DNA from: Branchiostoma floridae
Lineage: Eukaryota; Chordata; Leptocardii; Amphioxiformes; Branchiostomatidae
Reading direction: 5' to 3'
Length of the DNA stretch: 64,000 nucleotides
NCBI RefSeq assembly: GCF_000003815.2
Contig: NC_049979.1
Span: 28,080,249 to 28,144,248, forward strand
The notes beneath the pieces are model-generated. The model searched no databases and had not been told where the DNA came from. It was given only the letters and a program-made list of their open reading frames with translations. Positions 51,145 through 63,439 of this stretch are shown piece by piece. The position numbers were made by a program, and so were the translations under genes. How positions within the stretch are numbered: position 1 is the first letter of the stretch; each line of letters opens with the position of its first letter.

Positions 51145-51941
51145 CACAGTTTTATACAACATCAGAGTGCTCAACCCCTCGCTGCGAAGGAGAAAGAATA
51201 ATATCTGTATCTTCTGATACCTACAATCAACAGCAGTTAGTTTCTGTAAACCTTTTTTTCAAATTATCAGAACAAACCCAGATGTGAACGTTATGTTAAA
51301 AAAAGTAGTCATTTTTTAACGATTTTGCATACTTTGCAGTCAAATAAACTTCTAAAGCTATTCAATAATGGCAAAAAAACAATTCTGTCAGGAAAAAACG
51401 CATTGAGTCTTGTACAATTATCTAACGTGACGGATGGCGAAAAATTTCATGTGTTATTCTGAACCTCTTGCCTGAAACACAAAATTCATGTCTGGAAGAA
51501 AACGCCCTACTTTTTATACAGTTGTTTAGCGTGACAAATGTATTGAAACGTGTTTTTTTTTTCTTCAATTTTACCAATGAATTTTACCAAAAACCAGAGC
51601 ATAAACTCTTCAGTCTCGAACTACTCGTTCAGATCAGGTCTCTAGATCTCCCACTCTGGAAAATAAGAAAATCTATCTGTAAACCACTTTTAAAACATTC
51701 AAAGTAACAAGTACCTCAGAACATTTAGGTGTCACTTTTGAAAGAATGTGTCAACCTATTTGGCGACAAGACAACCGGTCTGCATTAACTTAAGCTTTGT
51801 ACAACTTAACAATAGATAACGTACAAATAACATACATGTGTTTAAAACATATACTTTACAATTTCTTGCATATAGATTTCAAAACCCAACAAGTAGAATT
51901 GTCTTAATACAGCATCTATTTCTACGCACCTCTAAAAATGA

Positions 51942-53335
51942 TTAAAAGTCGAGAGCCTTATCCCAGCTGCTCATCCCCGACATTTTGGCCTTCCATGCTG
52001 TCTCTTTCCTGTTCTCCTGCACAGGCGGGCGACAAAAGTCAAGAATTACCCAAAAGTTCATCCTTGTCTGTTTCAAAATCTTAAGAACACACATTATAAG
52101 CCACAGACCATCAAAACGTTGCCCTTTGTTGATCCCAGCTGCAATAGAATTCTGCCCTTCTTGTCGAAATTCAACATTAGCGAGTGCACTGAGAAACTCA
52201 CCCTCCTGCGTTCAGCTGCTAACTCCTGCTGTTTCTTCATGTCTTCCGCTGTGATCCTTTTCGCGACGCGTTTTCTCCTCTTGCTAAGACGTTTCTCCAA
52301 AGCCTGCGCCTTCTCCGAGTCCCGGGGAACGATGGCGTCCGTGTCGCTGACAGAGGAAATAACAAAGGCAGTGCTCTTGCCCTCCTTTTTGGCTGCCCTT
52401 GCTTTGGCCTTTGCTCTCCTAGAGCTCTCTGCAAGTTTTCGTGATCTATTCTGTAACATCTCCTGTTCAGAAAGATACAAACAAAGCGATTTAGCTCAGA
52501 GCTTCAAGCCTTCAACTGTGCCAACAGCCTATTTTTCTCTGCTTTTTGTCTTTTCTTGCTGATTGTCTTTATCATCAGAATTTCTCAAATTTCTGTGATG
52601 ATGATCCACTCGTTGACTTAGAAATGATATGATATGATATGATATGATATGATATATGTTATGATATGATATGATATGAAATGACTCACGTCACGTCTGT
52701 TGGCGGCGTCACTGAGTTGCTGTCTCAGTTTAGTGCGTGATCCCGCGGACTCCTTCTTGACCCGTTCGCGCCTCTCCTGGAGAGTTTCCTCCAGTTTCGC
52801 AAGCTGAACTGGGCGGCGAGGGGGCGCGTCGGGTTCGGAGGCGGGCTTCACTAGCACCTGGAAAGCGACGGACTCGCCCCGGGTGTTGAGGGGCAACAGG
52901 CCGTCTTGTCGAAGCTCAGCAAGGACGTCGGCCGACGACTTGCTTGACCTTGGCTGCGACATTGGAGGCTGTGCGGTCACCACTGGACATTCTGGAACAA
53001 TTCAAAGAATACGCGAAAATGTAGTTAATGTCCGTGGTAGCATACATTTACGGCAACATGTAAGATCTTGTATACGTTGCCTAAAGGATATGATAGGATA
53101 GGTCTACAACTACCCCCATCCATCACGACCGCATTTCGATCATATGCCATAATTTTAAGACAATAACAATAGACGGGAGACTTCGTAGTCCCAGTGACTC
53201 ACCGGTGGTCCCGCGGTTCATTTCCTCCTCTTCTGGTGCTGGTTCCTTCTCCACATCTCCCTCCACTACAGGGGACACCTTGTTAGAGCGCTTCATACAG
53301 AAGCAGCTCGTGAGCGTAATGAGAAACTTCCACAT
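51942..53335 (-). CDS. STMND1: STMND1-like (stathmin-domain) protein, copy 1
   Basis: Four exons from the start: 53203-53335, 52690-52991, 52202-52462, 51942-52016; phases agree and give 256 residues plus stop (human STMND1 276). N-terminus MWKFLITLTSCFCMKRSNK has a hydrophobic stretch and a C-x-C pair (Cys11, Cys13) resembling the palmitoylated membrane-targeting end of stathmin-2/3. An acidic linker follows. Residues about 58-145 contain SSKSSADVLAELRQDGL, GESVAFQVLV and LAKLEETLQERRERVKKE, matching the STMND1 pattern 'S-S-D-I-L-E-E-L...G-E-S-Y-D-V'. Exon 3 continues as a long basic helix (RSRKLAESSRRAKAKARAAK). Tail MSGMSSWDKALDF. Likely binds tubulin or membranes through a stathmin-like helix; function inferred. 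Confidence 0.82.
52620..52682 (+). repeat. (GATAT)n microsatellite, unit 1
   Basis: Pentanucleotide run in intron 2 of the STMND1-like gene, ending two bases from the donor motif. Length differs among the three units. Confidence 0.85.
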
Positions 53336-53953
53336 TATGTGCGTACAATTGTCACGAGTTTGTGATCAGTGACTATCGCCAAATAAGCTAGTGGAACTTT
53401 GTTGTTCGAAACGCAGCTAGGCAACACAATATAACGTCATAAGTGATGGGGAAGTGTGGAATGTTCGATTATTGGACAAGGCGAGGGGGTGTAGTATGGT
53501 CTTTCTGTCTTTGTTTAATCATTGTTCTACGATGTGGGGCTTAAATTACAAATTCAACTACTAGTAGTTGAAACTGGCCAAATGAAAAAAAAAGAACTAA
53601 AATATCTAATTTTATCACTTTTTCTTGAAAACATATAAACATATACTTTTTACAGTACGACACCTTGTCCAATAATGGAACATTCCTCACTTCCCAAATG
53701 GGTTGTTGAAATAAAAAAATTGCTTAACATAAATGTAAAAAATGCATAATTTCAAACATGCGTTTCAGTTTGCCCCATGGATGTTTTGAAGTACCAGTAC
53801 TAGATAAAAACTTGATCACTTTGGTCTCTTTTTTAGGATGGGGATTTGGGTGGGTCGTTTCAACTTAGCAAAATATGATTGGTGAGTGGTGACTAATAAA
53901 TAAATGATGACAACGACTTGGTATCTTTTTTTTTGTGCTGCTAAGCTCCTTTA

Positions 53954-54756
53954 GGCCATGTTGATTTGATTATATGGATGACATCCGCGCTCGCACCAAT
54001 TTTCGGCCATTTCCCAAAAAAAAAGAGAAGTTTTTGACCACACAGTAAATTGTGCAAAGCAGCTGTAAACTGAGCACATATATGCCGTAGATTGGAAAAA
54101 AAGTATCAGAAAGCAGATAACTAATGCCATAGAATGCCAAAATAATTCTAAAGTCAAAGAATAAGATGTGAAAAAAATCTATTGTTGGTAGGGGTAGGTA
54201 CCAGTACAGAAAATTTAGGTACAGGTTCCGTTCAGGTCCAGAGGATCATTTCCAGATCCGGACCTGAACCTGATTGTCTGTGGAAACTTGAGAATTTGCT
54301 TTACTCAAAACAATGATAATTGGTCAATCTCCAAGTGATCAAGTTTCTGTACCTTTGACTGTAGAAACTTGGTGCAAATGACTATAAACTCTACTCGACT
54401 TCGCTCTTGTTGTCTTCTTAGCCCGGTAAGACCCCAAATGCTTGCTGACATAGTATGTCCATTTTCTAATTGGCGAAACCGGTTCCACTGATTTTTTCAG
54501 GTCTTTTTTTTGTGTGGATCGGTCCAAGAAGAAGAAAAAAAAAACGTTTTGCACCTGTACGATGTACTGGTCCCTACACCTAACTGTTGGTATATCATAC
54601 TATGTGTTTTTAGTCCTATGTTCAACCTTCGTGACCACTTAGATTTCATACTGAAGTCAACTTTTTTTTTTGGCCAAACTTTTTTTTTATTCGCTCGCTC
54701 GCATCAGTTCTGGAGTTCCCAGAGGATGTCATCCATATAATCAAATCAACATGGCC
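53954..54756. mobile_element. Harbinger-like MITE with nested hAT-like core, unit 1 only
   Basis: GGCCATGTTGATTTG ends, TTA on both sides (53,951-53,953; 54,757-54,759). The same place in unit 2 (cccctATAacagg, near 58,841) is an unoccupied site with a single 3-base ATA, confirming a 3-bp target. Relative of the 44.7-kb element. Confidence 0.82.
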
Positions 54757-54774
54757 TTAACAGGAATTACTAGC

Positions 54775-55030
54775 AGTGCGCATGTGTCAGTAACAAGTGA
54801 TCGGAACAAATAAAGATAGGGAAAAATTAAATACACTGATGAACGTAAACAACTGACTTGTGGGTGCAAGAGAAGACAAGTGAATTTAGTGTAACGATCG
54901 CCTCAAATGTCTAGCATTAGCAGTGCGCGGGTGTCAGTAACAAGTGATCGGAACAAATAAACATAGGGCAATAAAGGTAACAACACTAAGCAACATAAAC
55001 AACTGAGTTGTGGGTGTTTTATGAGTGAAT
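54775..55030 (+). repeat. 145-bp VNTR, two copies (unit 1)
   Basis: 'agtgatcggaacaaataaa' occurs at 54,796 and 54,942 with the shared tail 'gtaacgatcgcctcaaatgt'. Unit 2 has five copies. Confidence 0.8.
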
Positions 55031-55988
55031 TTAGTAGATATCATCTAACGTCACACATAACGTTATAACGTTACAAGGGCGCGTAGGGTCGACTCAAAGT
55101 CAGCAGGACCCTCCCCGGATTGGTTTTGAACTGAGACCCCCCCCCCCCAACGATCACCTCAAATGTCGTGTATTAAACTCTAGGGCCAAGGTACTCTCCA
55201 AGCAGAAGTTGGCGGGAGGAGAATCGTGACATTTTACATACGTACTAGACAGGCAACATTTGCGAGCAACTACTGTATATTTCAACCACCTCCCACCAAG
55301 TCGGCCAACTGAGCTCAGTTCTTGATTTGTGACTGGGGCTTTAGTAAAGTTATTTTCCGTCGTAAGGCACAAAAAGGTGTTTAGGACGGGAAAGTCAATG
55401 TGACGATTAGAACGTGACCTTGCTCATACTCCAATGATCCCTAGCTATAACAAAGTTAGTTCTATCTATAATATCTTCCTAAAAGGCTAAGTTAAGCTAA
55501 GGGCATAACCCACCGCTGTGTACGTGCTGTCTACGTGCCAAAACTTGGGCAATCTTTTAGGATTCGTAAGTACCGCCTCCGTACAAACTCGTAGGGAATC
55601 CGACGGATTTTGGAGCACGCAGCCACGCCGTAGAACTTTACGTACAGGCAAGACTTTGTGTGCCATCGGGCTGCGGATTCGCTCCCCGTACATGCTATTA
55701 CCGGCGACGCGCCTAGCGCCTGCCCTGTACAGCCTGAACGTTTTCTGAAATGCGTGGCGAAGGTGGCCTCTCAAAATTTTGCACGTATGGGGGGGGGGGG
55801 GGAGGGGGGTTGTGCCCTTAGCTTTAGGGTTACGTTCCGGTGCTATAGCATGAAAATCGATTCTGTGCAGGTCCAACATACGGGGGTTACAGGTAACAGA
55901 TTTAGATGTCTTACGCCAGTCCTATAGAAAGATCAGACAAAAGATGACATGATACTCGTATTGAAAGATGCGGAAACCGTAGTTTGAC

Positions 55989-55994
55989 TTTATT
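55989..55994 (-). terminator. Poly(A) signal, STMND1-like copy 2
   Basis: Conserved AATAAA (minus strand) at the same place relative to the gene as in copy 1. Confidence 0.6.
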
Positions 55995-56829
55995 TACAGT
56001 TTTGTACAAAATGCGAGTGCTCAACCCCTCGCTGTGAAGGAGAAAGTATAATAAATGTATCTGCTGATACCTACAATCAACAGCAGTAAGTGTCTGTTAA
56101 CCTTTTTTTCAAATTATCAAAACAAACCCAGATGTGAACGTTATGTTAAAAAAAGTAGTCATTTTTTTAAAGATTTTGCTTATTTTGCAGTCAAAGAAAC
56201 TTCTAAAGCTACTCAATAATGGCAAAAAAAAACCAATTCTGTCGGGAAAAAACGCATCGAGTCTTGTACAATTATCTAACGTGACGGATGGCGAAAAATT
56301 ACATGCGTCATTCTGAACCTCTTGGCAGAAACACAAAATTCATGTCTGGAAGAAAACACCCTACTTCTTATACAGTTATTTAGCGTGACAAATGTATTGA
56401 AACGTTGTTTTTTTTTTCTTCAAATTTTTCAATTAATTTTATCAAAACCCAGAGCATAAACGTGGCCAGTCTCCAACTGTTCGTCCAAATCAGGCCTCTA
56501 GATCTCCCACTCTGGAAAATAAGAACTTTCTGTAAACCACTTTTAAAACATTCAAACTATTAGAACCTCAAAACATTTAGGTGTAAAACGCATGTTTGAA
56601 AGAATGTATTTTGTTTACATTCATGTATAACATTTTTGTTTTTGGCGGCAAGACAACCGGTCTGCATCAACTTAAGCTTTGTACTACATTAACGGTAAGG
56701 TATAGATAACGTACAAATAACGTACATGTACAAAACATATACTTTACAATACATTGCATACAGATTTCAAAATTCAACAAGTAGAATCTTCTTAATACAA
56801 CATCTATTTCTACGCACCTCTAAATATGA

Positions 56830-58241
56830 TTAGAAGTCGAGAGCCTTATCCCAGCTGCTCATCCCCGACATTTTGGCCTTCCATGCTGTCTCTTTCCTGT
56901 TCTCCTGCACAGGCGGGCGACAAAAGTCAAGAATTACCCAAAAGTTCATCCTTGTCTGTTTCAAAATCTTAAGAACACACATTATAAGCCACAGACCATC
57001 AAAACGTTGCCCTTTGTTGATCCCAGCTGCAATAGAATTCTGCCCTTCTTGTCGATATTCAACATTAGCGAGTGCACTGAGAAACTCACCCTCCTGCGTT
57101 CAGCTGCTAACTCCTGCTGTTTCTTCATGTCTTCCGCTGTGATCCTTTTCGCGACGCGTTTTCTCCTCTTGCTGAGACGTTTCTCCAAAGCCTGCGCCTT
57201 CTCCGAGTCCCGGGGAACGATGGCGTCCGTGTCGCTGACAGAGGAAATAACAAAGGCAGTGCTCTTGCCCTCCTTCTTGGCTGCCCTTGCTTTGGCCTTT
57301 GCTCTCCTAGAGCTCTCTGCAAGTTTTCGTGATCTATTCTGTAACATCTCCTGTTCAGAAAGATACAAACAAAGCGATTTAGCTCAGAGCTTCAAGCCTT
57401 CAACTGTGCCAACAGCCTATTTTTCTCTGCTTTTCGTCTTTTCTTGCTGATTGTCTTTATCATCAGAATTTCTCAAATTTCTGTGAGGATGATCCACTCG
57501 TTGACTAGAAATGATATGGTATGATATATGTTATGATATGATATGATATGATATGATATGATATGATATGATATGATATGATATGATATGACTCACGTCA
57601 CGTCTGTTGGCGGCGTCACTGAGTTGCTGTCTCAGTTTAGTGCGTGATCCCGCGGACTCCTTCTTGACCCGTTCGCGCCTCTCCTGGAGAGTTTCCTCCA
57701 GTTTCGCAAGCTTAACTGGGCGGCGAGGGGGCGCGTCGGGCTCGGAGGCGGGCTTGACTAGCACCTGGAAAGCGACGGACTCGCCCCGGGTGTTGAGGGG
57801 CAACAGGCCGTCTTGTCGAAGCTCAGCAAGGACGTCGGCCGACGACTTGCTTGACCTTGGCTGCGACATTGGAGGCTGTGCGGTCACCACTGGACATTCT
57901 GGAACAATTCAAAGAATACGCGAAAATGTAGTTAATGTCCGTGGTAGCATACATTTACGGCAATATGTAAGATCTTGTATACGTTGCCTAAAGGATATGA
58001 TAGGATAGGTCTACAACTACCCCATCCATCACGACCGCATTTTGATCATATGCCATAATTTTAAGACAATAACAATAGACGGGAGACTTCGTAGTCCCAG
58101 TGACTCACCGGTGGTCCCGCGGTTCATTTCCTCCTCTTCTGGTGCTGGTTCCTTCTCCACATCTCCCTCCACTACAGGGGACACCTTGTTGGAGCGCTTC
58201 ATACAGAAGCAGCTCGTGAGCGTAATGAGAAACTTCCACAT
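56830..58241 (-). CDS. STMND1: STMND1-like protein, copy 2
   Basis: Exons: 58109-58241, 57597-57898, 57090-57350, 56830-56904, same lengths and phases as copy 1. By eye the 256-residue product differs from copy 1 at one position in exon 2 (RRPVK instead of RRPVQ, residue about 109). Stop is TAA after GACTTC. Introns are also nearly identical, so the duplication is recent, or the two are alleles stacked by the assembler. Same membrane-anchor-like N-terminus and basic helix. Confidence 0.82.
57510..57592 (+). repeat. (GATAT)n microsatellite, unit 2
   Basis: Longer version of the pentanucleotide run at the same position in copy 2. Confidence 0.85.
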
Positions 58242-58854
58242 TATGTGCGTACAATTGTCACGAATCTGTCACTATCGGCACATCTGCTAGTGGAACTTTG
58301 TTGTTCTAAACGCAGCTAGGCAACACAATATAACGTCATAAGTGATGGGGAAGTGTGGAATGTTCGATTATTGGACAAGGCGAGGGGGTGTAGTATGGTC
58401 TTTCTGTCTTTGTTTAATCATTGTTCTACGATGTGGGGCTTAAATTACAAATTCAACTACTAGTAGTTGAAACTGGCCAAATGAAAAAAAAAGAACTAAA
58501 ATATCTAATTTCATCACTTTTTCTTGAAAACATATACTTTTTACAGTACGACACCTTGTCCAATAATGGAACATTCCACACTTCCCAAATGGGTTGTTGA
58601 AATAAAAAAAAAAAGTTTTACATAAATGTAAAAAATACATAATTTCAAACATGCGTTTCAGTTTGCCCCATGGATGTTTTGAAGTACTAGTACTAGACAA
58701 AAACTTGATCACTTTGGTCTCTTTTCTAGGATGGGGATTTGGGCGGGTCGATTCAACTTAGCAAAATATGATTGGTGAGGGGTGACTGATAAATAAATGA
58801 TAACAACGACTTGGGATCTTTTTTGTGCTGCTGAGCCCCTATAACAGGAATTAC

Positions 58855-59560
58855 TAGCAGTGCGCATGTGTCAATAACAAGTGATCGGAACAAATAAACA
58901 TAGGGAAAAATTAAATACACTGATGAACGTTAACAACTGATTTGTGGGTGCAAGAGAAGACAAGTGAATTTAGTGTAACGATCGCCTCAAATGTCTCGCA
59001 GTGCTCATGTGTGAGTAACACGTGATCGGAACAAATAAACATAGGGCAATAAAAGTAAATACACTGACGAATGTAAACAACTGATTTGTGGGTGCAAGAG
59101 AAGATAAGTGAATCTAGTGTAACGATCGCCTCAAATGTCTAGCAGTAACGGTGCGCATGTGTCAGTAACAAGTGATCGGAGCAAATAAACATAGGGAACT
59201 CGAAATAAAAGTAAATACACTGACGAACGTGAACAACTGATTTGTGGGTGCAAGAGAAGATAAGTGAATCTAGTGTAACGATCGTCTGAAATGTCTAGCA
59301 GGGTGTCAGTAACAAGTGATCGGAGCAAATAAACATAGGGAATTCGAAATAAAAGTAAATACACTGACGAACATGAACAACTGATTTGTGGGTGCATGCG
59401 AAGACACGTGAATTTAGTGTAACGATCGCCTCAAATGTCTAGCAGTAGAAGTGCTCATGTGTCAGTAATAAGTGATCGGAGCAAATAAACATAGGGAAAT
59501 AACGGTAACGATACTAATCAACATAAACAACTGAGTTGTGGGCGTTTTATGAGGGAATTA
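58855..59560 (+). repeat. 145-bp VNTR, five copies (unit 2)
   Basis: 'gtgatcgga' recurs at about 58,881, 59,022, 59,172, 59,315 and 59,472 (spacing 141-157 bp), each unit containing 'aaataaacataggg', 'acaactgatttgtgggtgc' and 'gtaacgatcg'. Confidence 0.85.
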
Positions 59561-59782
59561 CATTTTACATTATGTCCCTTTAATGGGTATTATTATTTAC
59601 ACATAAGTTATACAAGGACGTGTAGGACCGACTCAATGTCAGCAGGACCCTCCCCGGATCGGTTCTGAACTGGAGAGACCCCGCCTCCGCCACACCAGGC
59701 TCAAGTTTCTTCAACTCCTGGGTGGTACGAGAGGGAAACGAGAGCCTGTAACGTTAGTAGTTGGATTTACTCGCAAGTCACA

Positions 59783-60034
59783 ATGGTCTGCAGTTTGAAA
59801 GCGTGGTTGGTGCGGCTGGATCATCATCTTGAGTCGCCCGGACCTATACTGGACGCTTGTGGGACAGGAATGTTGTTGTGGATGATTTTGTACATGGTTG
59901 TGAGCCTATATACGTTTTTCGGGTCTAGTCTGCAAGGACTTCCAGCCCAGTTTGTTGATAAGTGCGGTGTCACAAAGCACACGTGTCTATGGAGATTTGT
60001 GCACGATGGCAACTTCATCATCAGCTTATCATGA
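59783..60034 (+). CDS. Possible small membrane protein or first exon, unrecognised
   Basis: An 83-codon frame with a good start context (acaATGG). It has a hydrophobic span GMLLWMILYMVVSLYTFFG that could be one transmembrane helix, and four cysteines. I recognise no family. It lies in sequence found only once here, between STMND1-like units 2 and 3. It could be a complete short gene, the 5' exon of one (a GT donor 'gataagtgcgg' lies inside), or chance. Confidence is low. Confidence 0.25.
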   Translation: MVCSLKAWLVRLDHHLESPGPILDACGTGMLLWMILYMVVSLYTFFGSSLQGLPAQFVDKCGVTKHTCLWRFVHDGNFIISLS

Positions 60035-60234
60035 CAACTGTGTGACTGGAAGCCGTGTTGAACTGGACAAAACACAGGATACTCGGCTTCTGTATCGGTA
60101 AAGACTCTTTCTTTACTTTCCTTTGGGGTACACAAACACGTGTGTACGGTGGGGAAGTGAATGTGGCCATTCGAACGTGACCTTGCACATACGGCAGTGA
60201 TCCAACAGGTCACCGTTTTTAGCGATAACAAAGG

Positions 60235-60800
60235 GTTCGTGGAACTCTAGTTTCACTAGCGTTTGTGTGTCTGTGTGTCTGTCATCAAGATAACTCAAGA
60301 ACGGCCGGGTGGATTAGTTTCATACTTGGTGTGTTGGTAGGGTGTGACGAAAGCTGGAAATTATGTGATTTTGGCCCCCCTAGTGGCTTCCCTTGGTACT
60401 GCAGTGCAAATTCCGGTTTTGCTATCTCGTGTTCTGACCAGCCTATGATCACGATTTTAGGGTGTTAGATAGCTCTTGTGCTCAGAAAGAAGTAACATAG
60501 GTTTGGCCCCCCTAGCGACCAGATTTAGGACAGCAGGGGCATTTTTGTAAAAAAAACTTCTGAAGCGGATAACTCAAGAGGGGAACAACGGATTTTCATA
60601 ATTTTTGGTATGTAGGTACCTTAGACAATGTTGTACAAAATGAAATTCTAATTATGCAAAATTAGAGTACATTTGCATAATTAATGAGAATATTCTATCA
60701 TAGCAGTTTTTTCAATGTACACTCTTGTCCCGGATATGATATGGTCTTGACATTTGGGTGGTAGATAGCTTTCAGCGTCATGACATAGTGGGCCAAGTTT
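60235..60800 (+). repeat. Dispersed repeat, relative of 48.4 kb
   Basis: Starts 'cgtggaactctagtttcac', holds two 'ggcccccctag' segments and 'tttgcataattaatga'. It interrupts the sequence between the second and third STMND1-like units. Confidence 0.55.
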
Positions 60801-60970
60801 CAGTCCCCTACGAATAAAGGTGAACTAACGTTAATAGATTAGATGTCTTACGTCAGTCTTGAGACTTCTGCCAGCACAAGAATCTAGGTAAGAAATTCTG
60901 TATCTAAAGAAAGATCAGATAAAAGATGACATGATACTCGTATTGAAAGATGCGGAAACCGTAGTTTGAC

Positions 60971-60976
60971 TTTATT
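60971..60976 (-). terminator. Poly(A) signal, STMND1-like copy 3
   Basis: Conserved AATAAA (minus strand) downstream of copy 3, in a matching context. Confidence 0.6.
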
Positions 60977-61780
60977 TACAGTTTTGTACAACATGCGAGT
61001 GCTCAACCCCTCGCTGCGAAGGAGAAAGAATAATAAATTTAGATGTATCTGCTGATACCTACAATCAACAGCGGTTAGTGTCTGTTAACCTTTTTTTCAA
61101 ATTATCAAAACAAACCCAGATGTGAACGTTATGTTAAAAAAAAGTAGTCATTTTTTAAAGATTTTGCTTATTTTGCAGTCAAAGAAACTTCTAAAGCTAC
61201 TCAATAATGGCAAAAAAAACAATTCTGTCGGGAAAAAACGCATCGAGTCTTGTACAATTATCTAACGTGACGGATGGCGAAAAATTACATGTGTCATTCT
61301 GAACCTCTTGGCAGAAACACAAAGTTCATGTCTGGAAGAAAACGCTCTACTTTTTATACAGTTGTTTAGCGTGACAAATGTATTGAAACGTGTTTTTTTT
61401 TCTTCAATTTTACCAATGAATTTTTCCAAAAAACAGAGTATAAACTCTTCAGTCTCGAACTACTCGTCCAGATCAGGTCTCTAGATCTCCCACTCTGGAA
61501 AATAAGAAAATCTATCTGTAAACCACTTTTAAAACATTCAAAGTAACAAGTACCTCAGAACATTTAGGTGTCACTTTTGAAAGAATGTGTCAACCTATTT
61601 GGCGACAAGACAACCGGTCTGAATTAACTTAAGCTTTGTACAACTTAACAATAGATAACGTACAAATAACATACATGTGTTTAAAACATATACTTTACAA
61701 TTTCTTGCATATAGATTTCAAAACCCAACAAGTAGAATTGTCTTAATACAGCATCTATTTCTACGCACCTCTAAAAATGA

Positions 61781-63284
61781 TTAAAAGTCGAGGGCCTTAT
61801 CCCAGCTGCTCATCCCCGACATTTTGGCCTTCCATGCTGTCTCTTTCCTGTTCTCCTGCACAGGCGGGCGACAAAAGTCAAGAATTACCCAAAAGTTCAT
61901 CCTTGTCTGTTTCAAAATCTTAAGAACACACATTATAAGCCACAGACCATCAAAACGTTGCCCTTTGTTGATCCCAGCTGCAATAGAATTCTGCCCTTCT
62001 TGTCGATATTCAACATTAGCGAGTGCACTGCTCATGAGAAACTCACCCTCCTGCGTTCAGCTGCTAGCTCCTGCTGTTTCTTCATGTCTTCCGCTGTGAT
62101 CCTTTTCGCGACGCGTTTTNNNNNNNNNNNNNNNNNNNNNNNNNNNNNNNNNNNNNNNNNNNNNNNNNNNNNNNNNNNNNNNNNNNNNNNNNNNNNNNNN
62201 NNNNNNNNNNNNNNNNNNNCGGGGAACGATGGCGTCCGTGTCGCTGACAGAGGAAATAACAAAGGCAGTGCTCTTGCCCTCCTTCTTGGCTGCCCTTGCT
62301 TTGGCCTTTGCTCTCCTAGAGCTCTCTGCAAGTTTTCGTGATCTATTCTGTAACATCTCCTGTTCAGAAAGATACAAACAAAGCGATTTAGCTCAGAGCT
62401 TCAAGCCTTCAACTGTGCCAACAGCCTATTTTTCTCTGCTTTTCGTCTTTTCTTGCTGATTGTCTTTATCATCAGAATTTCTCAAATTTCTGTGATGATG
62501 ATCCACTCGTTGACTAGAAATGATATGATATGATATATGTTATGATATGATATGATATGATATGATATGATATGACTCACGTCACGTCTGTTGGCGGCGT
62601 CACTGAGTTGCTGTCTCAGTTTAGTGCGTGATCCCGCGGACTCCTTCTTGACCCGTTCGCGCCTCTCTTGGAGAGTTTCCTCCAGTTTCGCAAGCTTAAC
62701 TGGGCGGCGAGGGGGCGCGTCGGGCTCGGAGGCGGGCTTCACTAGCACCTGGAAAGCGACGGACTCGCCCCGGGTGTTGAGGGGCAACAGGCCGTCTTGT
62801 CGAAGCTCAGCAAGGACGTCGGCCGACGACTTGCTGGACCTTGGCTGGGACATTGGAGGCTGTGCGGTTACCACTGGACATTCTGGAACAATTCAAAGAA
62901 TACGCGAAAATGTAGTTAATGTCCGTGGTAGCATACAATTTACGGCAACATGTAAGATCTAGTAGACGTTGCCTAAAGGATGTGATTAGATAGAACTACA
63001 ACTAGCCCCTTCCATCACAAACTCACCACAAGCAGTTTAGACTAAAAGGAGAACCACTTCGTATAACGACCGCATTTTGATCATATGCCATAATTTTAAC
63101 AGACAAAAACAATAGACGGGAGACTTCGTAAACCCAGTGACTCACCGACACCGGTGGTCCCGCGGTCCATTTCCTCCTCATCCGGTGCTGGTTCCTTCCC
63201 CACATCTCCCTCTACTACAGGGGACACCTTGTTAGAGCGCTTCATACAGAAGCAGCTCGTGAGCGTTATGAGAAACTTCCACAT
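61781..63284 (-). CDS. STMND1: STMND1-like protein, copy 3 (assembly gap in exon 3)
   Basis: Exons: 63146-63284, 62581-62882, 62047-62359 (contains 100 N), 61781-61855. Exon 1 is six bases longer at its 3' edge (adds Gly-Val) and has E-to-G, E-to-D and N-to-D changes in the acidic linker. Exon 2 matches copy 2 at protein level with silent differences. Exon 3 keeps both splice sites. If the 100 N stand for the 48 bases found in copies 1 and 2, the frame is intact and the product is 258 residues; as printed the frame breaks only because of the gap size. Probably a working gene. Confidence 0.75.
62120..62219. other. Assembly gap (100 N)
   Basis: A round run of 100 N inside exon 3 of the third STMND1-like copy. 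Flanks align to copies 1 and 2 with 48 intervening bases, so the true gap is probably 48 bp. Confidence 0.95.
62518..62576 (+). repeat. (GATAT)n microsatellite, unit 3
   Basis: Same position in copy 3, with the shared interruption 'atatgttatg'. Confidence 0.85.
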
Positions 63285-63439
63285 TATGTGCGTGTAGTCG
63301 TCACGAGTCTGTGATAGGTGACTATCGGCACTTCAGGAGAACTTTGTTGTTCTAAAGGCAGCTAGGCAACACACTATAACGTCACAACTGATGGGGAAGT
63401 GTGGAATGTTCGATTATTGGACAAGACGAGGAGGTGTAG

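Larger units (their letters stand above)
50461..55179. repeat. Tandem unit 1 of the STMND1-like triplication
   Basis: Unit begins at 'ctagggccaaggtactctcc' and carries one STMND1-like gene. The matching sequence of unit 2 starts at about 55,180, a spacing of 4.7 kb. It holds a MITE (50,814-51,002) and a Harbinger-like element (53,954-54,756), both absent from unit 2. Confidence 0.8.
55180..60110. repeat. Tandem unit 2 of the STMND1-like triplication
   Basis: Near-identical to unit 1 across exons, introns and 3' UTR, but lacks two mobile elements, carries a poly-G run (55,790-55,807), an additional segment at 55,500-55,820 and a longer 145-bp VNTR. Confidence 0.8.

Noticed and set aside
52119-52562. 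147-residue plus-strand frame conserved between the STMND1-like units
   Set aside because: Antisense of STMND1-like exon 3; the minus strand has the splice sites and family motifs. The same holds for 57,007-57,450 and 57,607-58,008.
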